Position numbers and translations under genes: made by a program. From Aphrocallistes beatrix (lineage: Eukaryota; Porifera; Hexactinellida; Sceptrulophora; Aphrocallistidae): a stretch of DNA of 64,000 nt. The notes below the pieces were generated by a model. That model saw only the letters and a program-made list of their open reading frames with translations. It made no database searches and had not been told where the DNA came from. Location of the stretch: assembly GCA_963281255.1 (NCBI GenBank), contig OY725489.1, forward strand, positions 1,364,001 to 1,428,000. Direction: 5' to 3'. Numbering within the stretch: the stretch's first letter is position 1; each line of letters starts with the position of its first letter. This document shows, one piece after another, positions 1 to 9,399 of this stretch.

Positions 1-739
1 TCCGCGATATCGAGACTTCTTGGTAATCTATGGTTAAGTGAAATATAATTTTGACGTCTAAATTCAATGGTTTATGACATATTCGACAAATTACCAAATG
101 TGACCAGTATTATAAATTGCCTAATAACTCACTCGTAAACCATTGAATTCAGACAAATAAATTATATTATCACTTAATAGGAAATAGTCTATTTGATATC
201 AAATTGAATTACATTTGAATGTCTAGCTCTTGTGATTTTCGAGATACAAGCGCGCTTCGCTTGCTTGTGCTGCGCAGCTGGCGGACACAAAGTGTCCGCC
301 AGAGGCTCCCTTCGGTCGCCTGGAGGTGACATTGGTTAATTATAAGGGAGATATCATCTCTAAATATGTCCATCTTAGTTTTAAAATCGATATCACTTGA
401 AAAAACACCAAATTTTAAAATTTTTAAAATTTTGATGAGTAATGATGACGTCATAGTAAAGTGATGAGTCATCATTTTTTGATGATAGTTGTATCATATG
501 TGAGGTATGTTAGTATACATATTCTATTAAAATTTCAGCCTTCTATCTCCTATAATGGCTGAGTTATGCTTGAATAACTGTATTGCTTAACTTTTAAAAA
601 TGTGACAATGACGTCATAATTCCATGATGAGTCGACATTTTGCTCTGAGCTCAGAACTTACTGGAGCCATAGCCAAAAGACTCCCACATGCCAAAAATCA
701 GCTTTCTGTGCCTGGTAGTTTCTTCAATCAATTCGTTAC

Positions 740-774
<35 letters not shown>

Positions 775-1245
775 AACAAACAATAATCGAGTTTTAATAG
801 TAAGGATGATCCCAACTAACTAAAATACGTTTCCATAGCAACACTAGAATGTAGCAACATTCCATAAGAAAATTCCTTTCCATTTTTTTGTATTAACCCA
901 TTCACATTTCAGTTCTATGCTAAAAATTTGTAATAAAAACACTTAGAAGTGCCCTTAACCCTTGAAAGCATTTGGGATTTTTCTATTTATAGTAGTAACC
1001 CCAAACTTGTATGGCTTCCCCATTGAAATTGGCTTAAACCGGAAATGACGCAACACATTTCTGTGGCAAGCGTGGGTTAAACGGCATCTGAAAATCACTG
1101 ATTTTGTCACAAGTATAACCTATTGCGCAATCATATGGTGACTAATCAAAATTTTAACAACGGATATGGGTACTTTACATCATATTCATATATGGTAATA
1201 CATTCCTAAGCTATATTGTTCTACCGCATCCCTAATTTTTCGGGT
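1..1245. repeat. Degenerate copy of a foldback DNA transposon, interrupted by another repeat
   Basis: Positions 1-244 and 807-1245 resemble, piece by piece, the centre and right arm of the intact foldback element at 11623-12688. Shared stretches include a block ending in the CATAGCAAC motif (about 834-842), the GCGCAATCATATG-like block near 1125 and the ACAACGGATATGG block near 1157. The two halves are separated by an unrelated repeat at 245-806, which is absent from the intact copy. The outer ends are not preserved in this window, so no target duplication can be read. Confidence 0.7.
245..806 (-). repeat. Non-autonomous mobile repeat with TA microsatellite and GC-rich hairpins
   Basis: Read on the minus strand it starts with ATCCTTACTATTAAAACTCG (ending at 806), has a (TA)n tract at 742-771 and a conserved body. 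It ends in a GC-rich segment with a hairpin, GGCGGACAC-AAA-GTGTCCGCC (280-300), followed by the GCGCGCTTGT end. The same order is seen at 53881-55095, and the first element is also seen alone at 47850-47875. It sits inside an older foldback element, so its two edges can be read against the uninterrupted copy at 11623-12688. No transposase is visible. Its 5' TC-like start, its 3' hairpin and apparent insertion at an AT would fit a Helitron-type element, but the 3' end is not the canonical CTRR, so the class is open. Confidence 0.65.
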
Positions 1246-1256
1246 TACATCAGATA

Positions 1257-1964
1257 ATGGCGTATTTCGGAAAGACACTTTTAACTTCTATATACTTGTG
1301 TTGTAGTCTTAGATTTAAGATGGCTTCATGCTCTATTAAAGAGGAGCTGGTTGCACAATATCCCACTTGTATTGACTACACTACGATAAGTTCTCCGACA
1401 GTCAGAGTGATGACTGTACCAATACCTCACGGTTATTCAAACTATAACTCAACTTCGATAAACGAAGATGAAGAGAGAGAAGTGGTGCATGTTGTGGAAT
1501 GCAGAGAAGGAATAATTATAGTTTTCAACCACCAAGGACATAAACTGTTTAGTTACCCGAGCAAGAATTTCAACCACTGTTTTCGTCCAAGAGGTATGTG
1601 CATTCGGAACAATATTGTATATGTAACAAGCATGAAGAGCAGTGAGTTGTTCATATTCACTACAGAAGGAGATCTGATCACTCTATTTAAGCACAGTTTC
1701 CAGGGAGGAGTGAAAATCTCTCTGACACGTCCTCGTGGAGTTGTGTCAGATGAAAACAATAACTTATATATCTGTACCAACAGTGAACTTGTCGTAATGA
1801 ACTCTGCATTACCAGTATCACGGAAGCATGTGATTAATAAGGCAAGTCCGAAAGATATTCGATTATTCAGAGAAGAGATATTCGTACTTTGCTGGGAACA
1901 TCCTGGTGTATCCATCAACATTCTGTCTCTAGCTTGTGTTCTGCTTAGAACGATCTTCCTATAA
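1257..1964 (+). CDS. NHL/beta-propeller protein, partial or decayed
   Basis: The 235-codon reading frame begins at ATG 1257; a second ATG at 1320 starts a more typical N-terminus. The middle holds NHL-like blades: a RPRGMCI...NIVYVTS...LFIFTTEGDL pattern followed by LTRPRGVVSDENNNLYICTN. NHL blades form a propeller that binds proteins or RNA, usually at the C-terminus of TRIM-type proteins. No RING, B-box or coiled coil precedes it here, and it stops before a full six-blade propeller could be made. Bases 1965-2090 look like they could continue in another frame, so a frameshift or pseudogene is likely. It resembles in style the broken NHL gene at 52359-53280. The NHL assignment is fairly secure; whether the gene is functional is not. 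Confidence 0.5.
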   Translation: MAYFGKTLLTSIYLCCSLRFKMASCSIKEELVAQYPTCIDYTTISSPTVRVMTVPIPHGYSNYNSTSINEDEEREVVHVVECREGIIIVFNHQGHKLFSYPSKNFNHCFRPRGMCIRNNIVYVTSMKSSELFIFTTEGDLITLFKHSFQGGVKISLTRPRGVVSDENNNLYICTNSELVVMNSALPVSRKHVINKASPKDIRLFREEIFVLCWEHPGVSINILSLACVLLRTIFL

Positions 1965-2123
1965 ATATTAATTTATTTACCGGTTTGGCCTTCTGCAGTC
2001 TTTTTACCAGGAACATCCAAACTATTCGTGTTTGCTACACGAAAATTACTTCGTGTCATCCGAATTCCGGTTAAGACGTACAGATTTGATTTAGAATAAA
2101 TGAATCCAATGAGGCTCACCTTT

Positions 2124-2323
2124 NNNNNNNNNNNNNNNNNNNNNNNNNNNNNNNNNNNNNNNNNNNNNNNNNNNNNNNNNNNNNNNNNNNNNNNNNNNNN
2201 NNNNNNNNNNNNNNNNNNNNNNNNNNNNNNNNNNNNNNNNNNNNNNNNNNNNNNNNNNNNNNNNNNNNNNNNNNNNNNNNNNNNNNNNNNNNNNNNNNNN
2301 NNNNNNNNNNNNNNNNNNNNNNN
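2124..2323. other. Assembly gap of exactly 200 N
   Basis: Placeholder of unknown real size. It lies just upstream of the IQ-PTB membrane protein. ATGAATCCAATGAGG before it (from 2100) and the hydrophobic stretch IVAIVLTTCYGTAYS just after it (from about 2325) could be the two ends of a signal peptide that belongs to that gene. Confidence 0.95.
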
Positions 2324-2404
2324 AATAGTGGCAATAGTACTGACGACCTGCTATGGCACTGCGTATAGCGAACAATTTAGTCCAGAATTCGTGGCGATAG
2401 AAGA

Positions 2405-3726
2405 TTGTATTATTCCAAGCTTCACAATGACGCTAACTGTGGATACTTTGATCCTGCGTGTTCCTTATACTACTATTTTTATAGTTTACCACTTAAGGGA
2501 AGTAGAATGTCTACCCCTGCAGCTATAGCAGGGATTGTAGTAGCGGCCGTGGTAGGTACACCAGTAATCGTAGCAATTCTAATGTTCGGCGGGTACGCTA
2601 TCTACAAATACTTCGAGAAGCACCCGATCAAACTGCACGGCAGATCTGTCTCGAGGAAAACCCGGCCCTCCAATCCATCCAACGACAACCGTCTTGTCCC
2701 CCCTACCGTCGATGACCCCAATAAAATCCGACTCGACTTCGACAATGAAGCATTTCTAAACGCCATGTCTACTACGAAGGAGGTAGAGCCTGATCAGCTG
2801 TCACAGTCGGGAACTCAGAATACCATCCTATCCGCTCTGACGCAGGACAGGGCTCTCTCCCGTACTCCTGCTCAGAATGGAGGCGAGGCCATTCCGGATG
2901 ATAAGGTAATGGACTGATGAGCTAACTAACGTAGGGTCTGTATATGACAATAGCTTATGTCTAGGCTGTTAGGAGCAAGCCCGTCTTGCGTAGACTGCTC
3001 ACTGAGGCTAGACCGGAACTATTAAAGGCAACCAGAAAACTTAGCACCCACAGTCCCATTGAAGATCCGGACGACTTCAACTACGACTTCTCCAACCCTG
3101 CATTCCAGGAGTCCCGCAGCTCTGCTCTCTTCCAGTCGGCGGCCCTCACGCTACAGCGACACTGGAGAGGACAGCTGGCCAGGCGACAACTGCCGCAGTT
3201 CCGGCTTGAGAAGATGAACAAGGACAGACTCAGTCTGCCCAAGGGCTTGAAGCCGACCGCTTCCCTAGCCAACCTTCGGTTCTATGACGTCAGAGGCTAC
3301 GGGTACATAGAGGTAGAGCAGCTGTACGGACTGGAAGTGATGAGGAGTGCTGTCAAGAAACTGAAGAAGAAATATGGAAATAAAGGCCGCGTTAAAATGA
3401 AGATTATCGTCACTTCCAAAGGTGTGAAGCTCTTCGACACTGCCACAATGTCACACGTGGCAACTGTGAAGATAGAGGGCATATCATTCTGTTCTCTGGA
3501 CCCAAATAACAAGAAAATATTCGCGTTCATCAACCGTAAGCAGGGTCGAAACTTCTGCCACGTGTTCCAGTGCAACGAAGAGGACAGCCAAGAACTGGTG
3601 GAGGTGTGTGCAGAGGCGTTCGAGAGTGTGGTGCGACACCATGAGGGGGGACAGGAGAGGAGACCAATCTCCAAGGCAACCGAACTCTCAGAACAAGAAT
3701 ATGTGCCTGTTGCTAATCATTTATAA
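2405..3726 (+). CDS. Single-pass membrane protein with IQ motif and PTB (PID) domain
   Basis: Two exons are supported: about 2405-2905 and 2965-3726, with a 59-bp GT-AG intron (2906-2964) that keeps phase 0. The N-terminal part has one clear membrane helix (AAIAGIVVAAVVGTPVIVAI onward, about 2518-2610) followed by a basic YKYF stop-transfer region and a proline-rich tail. The second exon has an IQ-like calmodulin-binding motif, ALTLQRHWRGQLARRQ (about 3139-3190). A PTB domain follows (about 3290-3640), with the SKGVKLFD strand, the ISFCSLD block and the CHVFQC block typical of PID domains. Two short acidic-aromatic motifs (FDNEAF, YDFSNPAF) flank the splice junction. The true start is uncertain: ATG 2507 begins just before the helix, while a signal peptide may lie across the upstream gap, possibly with a frameshift near 2420. 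PTB domains bind NPxY-type tails, so an adaptor role at the membrane is inferred. Confidence 0.75.
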
Positions 3727-5650
3727 CCGCGCTTCTATCCTTTATTTTATCATTTGTACTTGTTCTACCTACTTTTATTTTTAAATTAGGTTTTATATTG
3801 AATACTAATGAACTAAATTTTCCAAAGGAGCAGTCTATTCCTAGTGCGCAGTTCAGATAAAAGCCATAATTTTTAGCAAATAAAATAGTCATATTTGGAT
3901 TTGTTATTAATAACACTTCACAGGAAAAGTTAGCTTATTTGAAGGAGAGAGCTGCATTTGTCTGAATCTTTGTTGTATGTATGCATTTGTCCGAGAATTG
4001 TAATCCTTGGATTTCAGCAGCTTTTAATTATTAGATATCTGTTTGAACAAAGCGAAACCCGCATTTTCCGTCCAGAATAGTACGAAATTGAAAACGAAAG
4101 CGGTCTTTCTGACGAGAGGAGATAGGTAGAGGCCCTTTAGGCGAGGCACCGTACTCCCCCATGGAAGAACCATTGAGGCATTTTCGTCGAGTAATAAATT
4201 GTATTCCTAGGATTTGAGCCGCTAGTCCCTTTCCTTTTTAGAATAAGTTATCTGTTTGAACAAACCAAGCATTTTATGTTATACACATAAAATTCAATTC
4301 GAAACTAACGTTTTATCCATAAAACCAAAAATAGTATATAATGTGTCTGGCAAAAGTATACTTGTCAGACACATCCTTACTCCTTTCGGACGAATGCATG
4401 CATTCCATTTGAAGTTTGTTCAGATTTTTTAAATTCAAAATTTCTGAATTTTTGGATATTTTCATGCATTTAATTAAGTTACGTACATTATGCAACATTT
4501 TTCATGATTAGCTGAGTTTTACGTCAGTTTTCTTAAAGTTGGGTAAACCTAAATATACTTGGTAACTTAAGTTTTACTTCAGTTCTGCTAACCTTCTTGT
4601 TAGGAAATTTTAGATCAAAATTATCCATATATTTATTACCAAACAATTTATTCCATAGAGCTTTCTTAAAGGTCCCAATAAGTACTAAAATGAAGAATCA
4701 AGCCCAAACCCGCGAGGAAACATTTCTAGAGCAAATAATATCTGGCCCTTCCAAATCGCCGAAAAAAAAATATATTTTTTCACCAATATCAACTTACATA
4801 GGGTATTTGGGAATGAGAAATTGTTTGAAGCAGATTATTTTGTCCTATAATGGCTAGAATATGTTAAATTTCATCGTTGAGCTCATTAGATTCCTCGTGA
4901 GATGCTAGAGTGGATTGAGTAACGAATTGTGTCTATTGTAGGTAATCAGTGAAATATACAAGTAGTTAATTTAATTTATCGTTAATGTGTCCGATCGAAA
5001 ATCATATACTAAGTGGACATCAAATTTGAAATCTTCAACTATTATAGTCGTTTTTACAGGGAAGAGGATTGGTCCGGTCTTTTGGTGATTTGGAAGCCCA
5101 GATATTTTTTATGCGCTTTTTTTCTAGGTTGGCCTAAAATATTACCTAATACATGGTCGTAGGAAGCGGTGTGGCTGTGGACTTTTTTACTTTAGTTCAA
5201 TTGGCGATTTAGGTAGATGGACCTTACCTTTGATTAACATAATGGCAAAGTAATGTTACCTAATATTGCCTCAAGTTCATTAATTAATTAATTAACCAAC
5301 CAAATCCTTCGAAATAGCTTAAATTTGTAGAGTGAACACTGACCTAGTATTGCTTAGACACAATCTAATCATAAACCAATATCTTCCAATGGTCTCAAAT
5401 GGTTCAATTTTAATTGTAAATACTCCCGTAGGATGTAATTGTATTCTTCCGTCCTTACACATACTTATGTCATCATTACTAAAGATTTAAGAGTTCGTAT
5501 GTGTAAACATTTCCTCGTGTACATATTTTTAATGAGGAATAAATAAACAAACTACCTATGTATTATCCCATACATAGTGCTCACTCTATAAATGATAGGG
5601 AAAAATCTAAAATAAATTTACCTACTAATATGATGTGAAGTAATCTTGAA
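3727..5650. other. Intergenic, AT-rich, with one diverged tandem duplication
   Basis: No convincing gene. Two related segments about 210 bp apart (about 3998-4055 and 4197-4270) share a CCTWGGATTT block and a TATCTGTTTGAACAAA block. A short frame at 4597-4857 has no recognisable domain and is not annotated. Confidence 0.6.
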
Positions 5651-5659
5651 TTGGATGAG

Positions 5660-5667
5660 TATAAAAG
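5660..5667 (+). promoter_or_regulatory. TATA box of the multi-pass membrane protein gene
   Basis: TATAAAAG lies 56 bases before the first in-frame ATG at 5723. Transcription would be expected to start near 5690, leaving a 5' leader of about 30 bases. The same geometry recurs at three other places in the window. Confidence 0.55.
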
Positions 5668-5722
5668 CCTTGTAAATGTAATATCATGTTACAAAGGGAT
5701 ATACGTATTAATCTTTGCAATA

Positions 5723-6853
5723 ATGAATCTTTACAGTAAGTTCCAGCACAAATTTACTGATTATCTCTACTACTCCTCCCAGCTCTTGTGTGGCTTCCAT
5801 ACTTTCCTCCTACTCTACTGGCTTTTCCACGTATCGTACTACTTGAGACTGTTCTATCGACGCAAGAGACGAGTTGTTGAAGGAGATTTCAGTGATCAGA
5901 AGATATTCGAATATCGCGAAAATGTGATCCGATACTTACTTTTCTTTGCTTTTCTGTTTTGCGAATTCTGTTACTTCTTTGAATACAACTTATTCGGATT
6001 ATTCGAAATGATTTGGACACGTAACAAAAACAATATCACCATCGGCTACAACTGTACGCTAACGGAGCAATCTCTCTTGGCAGATATGTACGATATGAAC
6101 CCGGGCGTTATATTTCTAAATGTAATACGGACACAGTCGAATACCTTTTTCCTTTTAATGGTTTGGCTCTACACGGTTTTGCTGTTGCATTTAACCAACG
6201 CAGCCCGCGGATTCCTGAAACCTAAGCTCATCCGTCGCTGGGTATTGGTTGGCGTCTTTTTCACAATCGTTATATTCATTCTAAGCATGGTCCCTTGTAC
6301 TTCTCTGTTTGGCGTCATTCTCCAGTCTATCATGGGGACGGGGAATGTGTTGGTAGCTTGGCTTGTCTCCAGAAGGTTTTTTTTTGCGATGGAGCGTAGG
6401 GTTAATGAAGCATTTCATACACGTAACATTGCCATGAAAAACACCCAAGAGCGTTTGTTGAGACAATACTCTTGTGTAATTCCAACCATTCTCATTGCAT
6501 TCGGAGTATACTACTTAAGTAGTGGTGTGTTCTTGAATTTGCATCTATTAATTGAGTCCATCGTTTTCAATTCGTGTTGGTTAGGTGTTACCTTCGGGAT
6601 TCAGTACGAGTTCCATCTGACTGAGGAAGTGAAGCATTATCTTCTATTGATCAATTTCATATTCGCTGTTGTTGCGAGGCTTATCACAATAATTTCATAC
6701 TTACTGATACTGATACTGAATCTCAAGCTCATCTATAAGAGTGTAAGGAGAGCAAGCAAATCCTACAAGTACCGTTACAAGTGTTTTTCTGGTTTGGAAG
6801 AACAGAAAAAACCATTTCTTAATCAGTCCAACACTCTACCTATCTTGACTTAA
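5723..6853 (+). CDS. Unrecognised multi-pass membrane protein (about 7-8 helices)
   Basis: Intronless frame of 376 residues from ATG 5723; the frame is open further upstream, but that part contains the TATA box, so 5723 is preferred. Hydrophobic segments lie, by eye, near residues 18-42, 68-95, 142-160, 172-192, 195-220, 250-275, 282-300 and 308-340. Between the third and fourth there is a likely extracellular loop with NITIGYNCT (two glycosylation-type sequons) and a cysteine. Short basic loops (YRRKRR, VSRRFFFAMERR) suggest cytoplasmic faces. It has no DRY, NPxxY or other motif that would place it in a known GPCR class, and I do not recognise the family. The C-tail is polar and short. It could be a lineage-specific chemoreceptor or other orphan membrane protein; function unknown. 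Confidence 0.75.
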   Translation: MNLYSKFQHKFTDYLYYSSQLLCGFHTFLLLYWLFHVSYYLRLFYRRKRRVVEGDFSDQKIFEYRENVIRYLLFFAFLFCEFCYFFEYNLFGLFEMIWTRNKNNITIGYNCTLTEQSLLADMYDMNPGVIFLNVIRTQSNTFFLLMVWLYTVLLLHLTNAARGFLKPKLIRRWVLVGVFFTIVIFILSMVPCTSLFGVILQSIMGTGNVLVAWLVSRRFFFAMERRVNEAFHTRNIAMKNTQERLLRQYSCVIPTILIAFGVYYLSSGVFLNLHLLIESIVFNSCWLGVTFGIQYEFHLTEEVKHYLLLINFIFAVVARLITIISYLLILILNLKLIYKSVRRASKSYKYRYKCFSGLEEQKKPFLNQSNTLPILT

Positions 6854-7337
6854 TTTGAGTGGGCTTTAATATGATCCTTTACGTTCTATTTAAACCTCAG
6901 ATTAAAATAATTTGTATTCATCCATTTTAGTCTGTACAACTACTTTGTACTCAGTATTCCATTTGTAAATCTTATAATTTTGCAATATTGTAATTTTATT
7001 TTAATTTTATAATATTATCCTCCATTCAGTTCTTAACCTTACAGACACTGCTATGTGTACGTGGATAATTTAACATGTCAATTACATACATAGTCACCAT
7101 AGGCATAGGATCCGGTCCGGCTGATCCGGCAAATGCCGGACCACTTTTAGACAACCCAGGCCAGGGAACCCATCAAAATGTGGTCCATTCAATTCACCCC
7201 CACTGAGCTCCAATTCTACTTGATAGGGATTTAGCACTTGTCATTATGAGACTAAAAGTAGTGATAAAATCGATCCACGATCCAGTTTTGACTGAAATCC
7301 TATTTTTACTGGTGAAATAAAATAGTAACTAGGATAT
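6854..7337. other. Intergenic
   Basis: 3' flank of the membrane protein gene. A small inverted pair GGTCCGGC...GCCGGACC (about 7113-7142) is visible, probably part of an old element. Nothing else is supported. Confidence 0.5.
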
Positions 7338-7601
7338 CAGAGTTGCCGTAGGTATGGGAATTTCCATGGGGATTCCCATTCCCATGGGATGGGAATGGGA
7401 ATGGGATAAATTTTTTTCCCCTGTGGGAATCCCCATAGGAATCCTGTGGGGATCCCCATTGGAATCTTGTGGGAATACCCATAGGAATCCTGTGGGAATA
7501 CCCATTGGAATCCTGTGGGGATCCCCACAGCATTCCTATGGGGATTCCCACAGGATTCCTATGGGAATGGGAACTGAAATTCCACTCCCACGGCAACCGT
7601 G
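7338..7601. mobile_element. hAT-type MITE carrying a G-rich minisatellite
   Basis: The ends are imperfect terminal inverted repeats (CAGAGTTGCCGTAGG at the left, and CACGGTTGCCGTGGG read inward from the right). They are flanked by a perfect 8-bp target duplication TAGGATAT (7330-7337 and 7602-7609), the hAT hallmark. The interior is a run of about 24-bp units made of GGAATCC, GGGGATCCCC and ATAGGAAT-like palindromic words. These give long but meaningless open frames on both strands. Confidence 0.85.
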
Positions 7602-8463
7602 TAGGATATGGATATCGAGTGAGGCCCTAACGGCGAATAGAGACCTCTTAGAGTGATTGAATCATATGAGATTTTCTTAATTGTAGGGAATTGAACCTGC
7701 TGAAGATTGTCCTAGTATGAACTACGTATTTTGGGTTCACCCGGACCAATTTGGGCTCGAGGGACCAGTTTGACTGGATTAATATTTTCGTGACATTACA
7801 GGAGAAAAGTGTCGGATTATGCAGTACAATTTGCATTATCTGATGCTAATTGGGATGTGGAGCTATGTCGGATTATAAAGGACTTCTGGATCATTGAGGT
7901 GTATAATAGTAAAACTCCTTAATATTTGTCGTTTTATTCAATGTACTATAATCTAATATATTCTTCGCGAATGAATAAGTTGATTATAGGTTGCTGACTA
8001 CACTACATGTATAGATTGTTATACATATACGTAGTTTCCAACTTTTGAAATACTCGCTGTTTTTACCTGTATTTATTTGATCTAAGCGCGATGATATATT
8101 GTTATACGTATTTCACTACTAAGCAAACAAAAGCTGAATAATTCGATCCCGGACAGTTCATCATAAAGAGATACCACATTATAATGTATAATTGTCTCAA
8201 AAGCCTCCAATAGTTGATTACGTATATTTCATGGAGGCTAAAATAGTGGAAAATCAAATGGATCACTTTGCCCACTTACACGTGTATAAATGGTCGAACC
8301 TGAAATGTTCAAATCTATTAACTAATAATATAAAATCACAATCTACATCACAATCTACGTACATGAATATTATTTTTGTTCAAGAGAAAAAGAAAAACTA
8401 GAAGAAAGAAAATAATACTCTCTACTATAGATAGAAGAAATGTATACAAATAGTGTCTGTGTT
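7602..8463. other. Intergenic
   Basis: AT-rich, with no recognisable gene or strong repeat. It contains the 3' side of the minus-strand granulin gene. A 69-codon frame at 8192-8401 has no domain or homology I can name. Confidence 0.5.
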
Positions 8464-9267
8464 TTATATAGCTATGTTTTGATCATCATGAATTGAAACC
8501 TGCCTGCATTCCCCACGTCCCAGATCACAGGAGTAGCCCTCAGGACACCAGTGCTTGAGATCTCCACAGCAAACGGAGTTAGAACCCTCGCAACATCCAA
8601 AGTCTCCTTGGGCATCTAGTTGGCAGCAGCTGTAACTTTCTGGACATGTTGAGTTGTCATCACATGTAGTTGAACGCAGTCTATTAGCCATGACCTCTGC
8701 TATGTTCATGGCTTTTTGCTTAACTCCAGCCTTAACCCAAAGTGGAAGGTTGAATTGAGAATTGGAAGGTTTGTAACATTCTGCTGTAGTTGTATTACAA
8801 TCGTAGGCACGAGGGCAGCAATGTTTGCCGTCGCTACAACATCTCGCGTTAACCATCGGACAGCATCCCCACATCCCTGATTCTAATTGGCAACACGTAG
8901 TATCATCACCACATATGCTCGTGCCATCTTCGCAATACACTAGGGAGATCTTGTCATTCGATTTTTCAATTTTCCTTAGGGGAAAACTTCGAGGAATGGG
9001 TACTTTCCTGATTGAAGGTTCTGCTTCTCTCTGGCAGAGCAGGTCTTCATCTGAGCAATGATATCCTTGTGGACAGCAGTGAGTTTGATCTTTGCAGCAA
9101 ACTGCGTTGTTCAATGGACAGCACCCGGTGTTACCTTCCTCTTTGAAATTGCAGCACGTTTCATGCAGGAGGCATGTTTTGTTGGTATCCACACACTCTT
9201 TAGAGAGTGGACTACCCCATACTGAAAAAATATAGGTGGAAATTAATATGATACACACAAATTTCAT
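8464..9267 (-). CDS. Progranulin-like secreted protein with three granulin domains
   Basis: 267 residues starting at ATG 9267, which begins a classic signal peptide (MKFVCIILISTYIFSVWGS). The longer frame upstream is rejected because it runs over the TATA box. Three granulin modules follow, recognised by the CC...GCCP...CC...HCCP ladder: roughly residues 24-80, 110-165 and 205-258. Domains 1 and 2 each have all 12 cysteines. Domain 3 has 11, with KHWCPEGY where KHCCPxGY is expected, and its CCEG replaces CCP. Progranulins are secreted or lysosomal growth and trafficking factors that are cut into granulins. Vertebrate progranulin has seven and a half modules, so this is a short form. The coding region is a single exon. 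Confidence 0.93.
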   Translation of the reverse strand: MKFVCIILISTYIFSVWGSPLSKECVDTNKTCLLHETCCNFKEEGNTGCCPLNNAVCCKDQTHCCPQGYHCSDEDLLCQREAEPSIRKVPIPRSFPLRKIEKSNDKISLVYCEDGTSICGDDTTCCQLESGMWGCCPMVNARCCSDGKHCCPRAYDCNTTTAECYKPSNSQFNLPLWVKAGVKQKAMNIAEVMANRLRSTTCDDNSTCPESYSCCQLDAQGDFGCCEGSNSVCCGDLKHWCPEGYSCDLGRGECRQVSIHDDQNIAI

Positions 9268-9328
9268 TCTAATCGGAGACTGATGCAATTTGTTTGTTAA
9301 GTTTGTAACTGCCTTTGAAATGCCTGAT

Positions 9329-9336
9329 CTTATATA
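9329..9336 (-). promoter_or_regulatory. TATA box of the progranulin gene
   Basis: On the minus strand this reads TATATAAG, 62-69 bases upstream of ATG 9267. The spacing matches the TATA boxes at 5660 and 31187. Confidence 0.5.
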
Positions 9337-9399
9337 CACAATCCTATCATTATCACGAATGATATCCCAATAAGTGTCGGCCATCTGTACTATCGTTCA

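Noticed and set aside
209..475. 88-codon frame starting MMTHHFTM, with relatives at 54226 and 54866
   Set aside because: All lie inside the same mobile repeat and read across its hairpins; no domain.
4597..4857. 86-codon frame
   Set aside because: No domain, no promoter or splice context, ordinary AT-rich composition.
5651..5722. Longer start for the multi-pass membrane protein
   Set aside because: The first codon is not ATG and the segment contains the TATA box.
7306..7656. Overlapping frames on both strands with GIPIGILWGSP-like repeats
   Set aside because: Translation of the minisatellite inside a hAT element.
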